From Phylloscopus collybita (Eukaryota; Chordata; Aves; Passeriformes; Phylloscopidae): DNA of 64,000 nt. The stretch is taken from assembly GCA_027886175.1 (NCBI GenBank), contig JAJNNQ010000024.1:25647001-25711000 (forward strand), in the 5' to 3' direction. The notes under the pieces are model-generated. The model was not told the DNA's origin and made no database searches. It saw nothing but the letters and a program-made list of their open reading frames with translations. How positions within the stretch are numbered: position 1 is the first letter of the stretch; each line of letters starts with the position of its first letter. The position numbers were made by a program, and so were the translations under genes. Shown here in pieces: positions 60,960 to 64,000 of the stretch.

Positions 60960-61215
60960 AATCCCGTCCTTTTTCCCTGGACATTGGAGACTGGCTTCTT
61001 TCCCCCGCCACCATTAGTCTGGCGAGCGAAGGTTAAATCGAGGAGGACCAGAATCTTTCATGTTCAAGGCGAAAACAGAGTCAGGCCGTTTTCCCTGCCG
61101 CCTTTTCCCCAGCAGGTAAGCGGGAAAAGCCGAGTCGGGAGGCCGCCATCTGTGGGAGGAAGGAGGGAGGACGGCAGAGCCTCCAGCCCTGCCAGCACCT
61201 GAGGGGAGTTGGGCA
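60960..61215 (+). promoter_or_regulatory. small CpG-containing patch with strong splice donor
   Basis: CpG-bearing sequence contains 'CCCCAGCAG|GTAAGCGG' (exon border at 61115), close to the ideal donor, and a GCCGCCATCT word at 61142-61151, which matches the YY1 site complement. This could be a minor first exon or an alternative promoter on the plus strand. No coding sequence is recognised. Confidence 0.35.
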
Positions 61216-64000
61216 ACGCTGCGCTAATTGTTGGTGTAAATGACATCAGCCTTTGGCCTAGGATCAGTGGCTTCTCTCCGAATAATTTAGTAAGTACAAA
61301 TATCAAAAATACTTGAAGTTAGACATTAACCAGATGAAATGTTTAGACAGCAATAGTAAAATGCATTTGATCGAGCTTTATGGACTGAAACTCAAACAGA
61401 GTTTTAGTTAGCAAAAAAAAAATGATGGGGATGCTGATGCAATTCCTAGTTAATCAAAAAGGAAAAAAAAAATCAGAAGAAGCTGTCTTTTGAAATTAGA
61501 AATGTAATTTCCAGGACAGCTTTGGACTCGTTCACAAGGGATTTCCTAATCCCCAAATCCGTTCTGATGGCTCTTTTCCCACAGGCATTCATTCTAAGAA
61601 CCAGGACCACTGGTACTTTCTCCGGGTTCTCTGCTCATTTTGGAGCCATGGAGCAGGATACTCTGCAGCAGGGTTTCCACTTCATCTTGCCTGCTCAGCC
61701 CTACATTGACTCAGTTGTCTGCTATGCTGGATATAAGAGACTCAGATCCAACATTAGCAGAAAAAGTTCGGATTACATAGGCCCTGAAAGATGCCTACAC
61801 TGAATAGGATACATAGGAATGGGATCCTCTAGATTGTCAGGCTCTAAAGGTTTACATCTGTATGTTTTCCAAGTATCTGTTTAGAACATAGTTAAACTGG
61901 CATTATTGGCATAAACACCCCCTCACCTGCTCTCTTCTAGGAATTGGTGTTTAGGCAAAGTGCAGGGGCACCAGGACAGCCAGCCTGCCTGTTGGATGAT
62001 AGCCTGGGGGCAGGAATCCTATAATCTGGAGGAAAGATGAGACCTTCCAGAACCCCCACTGGATTTTAAGTGCTGGGGCCTTCCACAAGGCCTGCAGTCC
62101 CAGTCACCTCCAAGAGCATGGAACTCCAGCCCAAAGCTGCTTGCTGGTGTCTGGAGGAGTGGGTCACATCTGGCTTGAATTTAGAATTTGCTCTTTGTTA
62201 GCGCTCTAAAGGCTGTTTAATTTATGCTCAGGCTGTGTGTGTGTGCATGTGTGTATGTATGTATTAAGCAAGAGACAGCTGGTCCTACACAGGCAAGGTT
62301 GACTGTTACCCCTGAGGCAAGAGGCCCATGGAAAGCAGGGTGGCCAGTGTTTTATTATTGCCCTCTACTATTCTTTGACCTCCACTTGATATATTTTTCC
62401 ATAACCCTAGGCAGCAAGCTCTCGGTGGGTGGGAACTATCTGTTTGTTATTGTCTGCTAAATGAGGACCTCACTGTGGAATACAGCTTCTGAACACAGAC
62501 AACAGGCAACGAGGCCAGCATCTGTCTTAACTGGTCCATCATCACAGGCAAGGTATCACCTGAGCCAGGGGAAGCCTGCAATGGGAGTAAAATGCTGTTC
62601 CCTTACAATTGTGCCAACACCGGTGAAATATGAAAGCCATAATACACATGAAAGCATGGATGATGCACATCTCAAGAAGCAATAGCTAGACAGCAGCACA
62701 CAAAGGTGACCTGCAAACCTCTTGAGAAGGACAGTGGGGAAACAACAGCAATTACAGTCAAAAGTTGTAGTGTGAGAAAATGCTGCTTCCAGGTATACCA
62801 GAGGCACATACTAGGTACTGGTGTTGCCCTTTCAGTTGCAGTTGTTGCTGAAAAGTGAGTGATGTCAGCATATCAAGGGAACTTCCAGGAGGCTTGTATC
62901 TGCGTTTCTGACCCTCTAATATTCCTTTGTCATGCAGAACAAAGGAGATTTTGCCTTGCCTATGGTATCTGATATGTGACAATGCTCGCAGGATATCAAA
63001 GGAGCCACAGTTAGAGTGGTTGTAACTGCACCATTAGGGATAAGTGAAACAAAGCTGTACCAAAATGAAGTTGAGAGGCCATTAGCTCAAAGTAAACATA
63101 ACCTGAAGAGGCCACGGTATTCCCTGATTCCCTGGGAATAGCATCCATCATTTTGCCATGAAACTGCTTTAGAATGCAAGTCTTTCCTAGGGAAGCGCTG
63201 AAAGCAGGAGCTGAACATACCTGATGCAGCATTGCCTAACTGCTTCAGTGGCCTCCGAGGCTTTAGCTGGGGGGGGAATTACAAGCATTCAGTTCCTCTC
63301 CAGGGGACATTAACTCTGGAACATAATGCTAGGCATTAAATTACAAAGCATATAATCATTGCACTGCTAATCAACTCATGCTCATTCTAGAATTCTTACT
63401 TATTCCTTACACTTTTCCAGGTCCCACAAGCTCATGTTGCATTCTACTCAACTGTCCAATTTGGACTGACAGTACACAAGCCCTGCCTGAGTGGTGTCAG
63501 GACAAAAATGTTTGGTATTATGAAAACTAAAAGTAAAGAGATTAAACAAACCTGACTATAAAAAGATACCACATGACCTAGTGACCTCAAGATTGTATTT
63601 ATTTTCACATTTAATTTTGGAAAAAAATATATCTTTAAGATTAGAGTCAACACAATCAATGTCTAGTCTGCTGCACTGTCAAGATAAAAATCCAAGAGGC
63701 TTTTTAAAGGGACTGTGTCTAGCTGCCTGTGAATTTCATGGTGATGAAGTGCCCTGATAGGGCAGAACATTGTTCAAGAGGCTGGGAACCAGGACTGCTT
63801 GTCCAGAATGCTGATACTCCTTGTTTGTGCTATGTACTTGCTCAGGATTTTTGGACAAATTATTTATTTGTTGTGTCTTTCACTGCCCCTCCTCCCTCCA
63901 AGAGAAAGTAGTAGTAACAATATTCCTAACTTCTACACAAAAAAATTAAAAGCATAAAGGAAGAGGGGTAGAGTTTCTACTCATGATATCTACTATCATT
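61216..64000. other. non-coding DNA
   Basis: No gene is supported. A (GT)n/(TATG)n tract of about 30 bp lies at 62235-62265. Minus-strand frames at 62758-62982 and 63011-63232 have a protein-like texture but no splice context or recognised domain. The window ends without a feature boundary. Confidence 0.4.

Noticed and set aside
62758..63232. Two minus-strand frames with protein-like texture
   Set aside because: No splice sites, domains or shared phase are seen; it is not possible to separate them from chance.

Overview
This window looks like avian nuclear DNA, almost all of it non-coding. The best taxonomic marker is the CR1 LINE. A fairly fresh CR1 3' end (37354-37484, reversed) carries the bird-typical tail motif and 'GGTTGGAAGGGACCTT' block. 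Older CR1/L3-type relics, many eroded MIR-like SINEs and long A/T homopolymers fit a large vertebrate intergenic or intronic region. I see no complete protein-coding gene, no tRNA or rRNA, no CRISPR array and no bacterial-style operon. Splice-site and exon calls are read by eye and should be taken as candidates.

Layout. 0-4.3 kb: a reversed CR1 relic, an exact 21-bp direct repeat flanking a 1,848-bp segment, and a 1.2-kb CR1 relic with reverse-transcriptase remnants. 4.3-25 kb: AT-rich non-coding DNA with microsatellites, a pair of related ~170-bp repeats (8.7 and 9.4 kb), MIR relics, and two blocks that look like candidate regulatory DNA (10.44-10.87 and 17.96-18.66 kb). 25.4-26.4 kb: poly-G tracts, a GAGCGA-rich tract and a possible first exon/promoter on the minus strand. 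27-53 kb: mostly repeats and unassigned DNA, including a three-frame broken hAT-transposase-like relic at 39.1-39.9 kb, the young CR1 at 37.4 kb and a MIR-rich patch at 49.5-52.5 kb that also holds a 69-bp terminal-inverted-repeat element.

53.4-55.5 kb is the one clear functional landmark: a CpG island of about 2 kb. It holds seven CCAAT boxes, five on the minus strand on the left and two on the plus strand on the right, with GC boxes and an E2F-like site. This is the layout expected of a bidirectional housekeeping-type promoter. A CR1 3' fragment is embedded in its left half. To the right, on the minus strand, two short open segments with splice-like borders in matching phase (56647-56748 and 56836-56882) and an open frame at 59650-59945 are candidate exons of an unrecognised gene or pseudogene. 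A 35-codon plus-strand frame with an ideal Kozak context begins at 57164. A second small GC-rich patch with a strong splice donor and a YY1-like site lies at 60.96-61.2 kb.

A reasonable overall reading, as inference, is that a minus-strand gene starts at the CpG island and runs left, possibly with an internal alternative promoter near 25.9 kb, while a divergent transcript runs right. No gene name can be assigned from this sequence alone.
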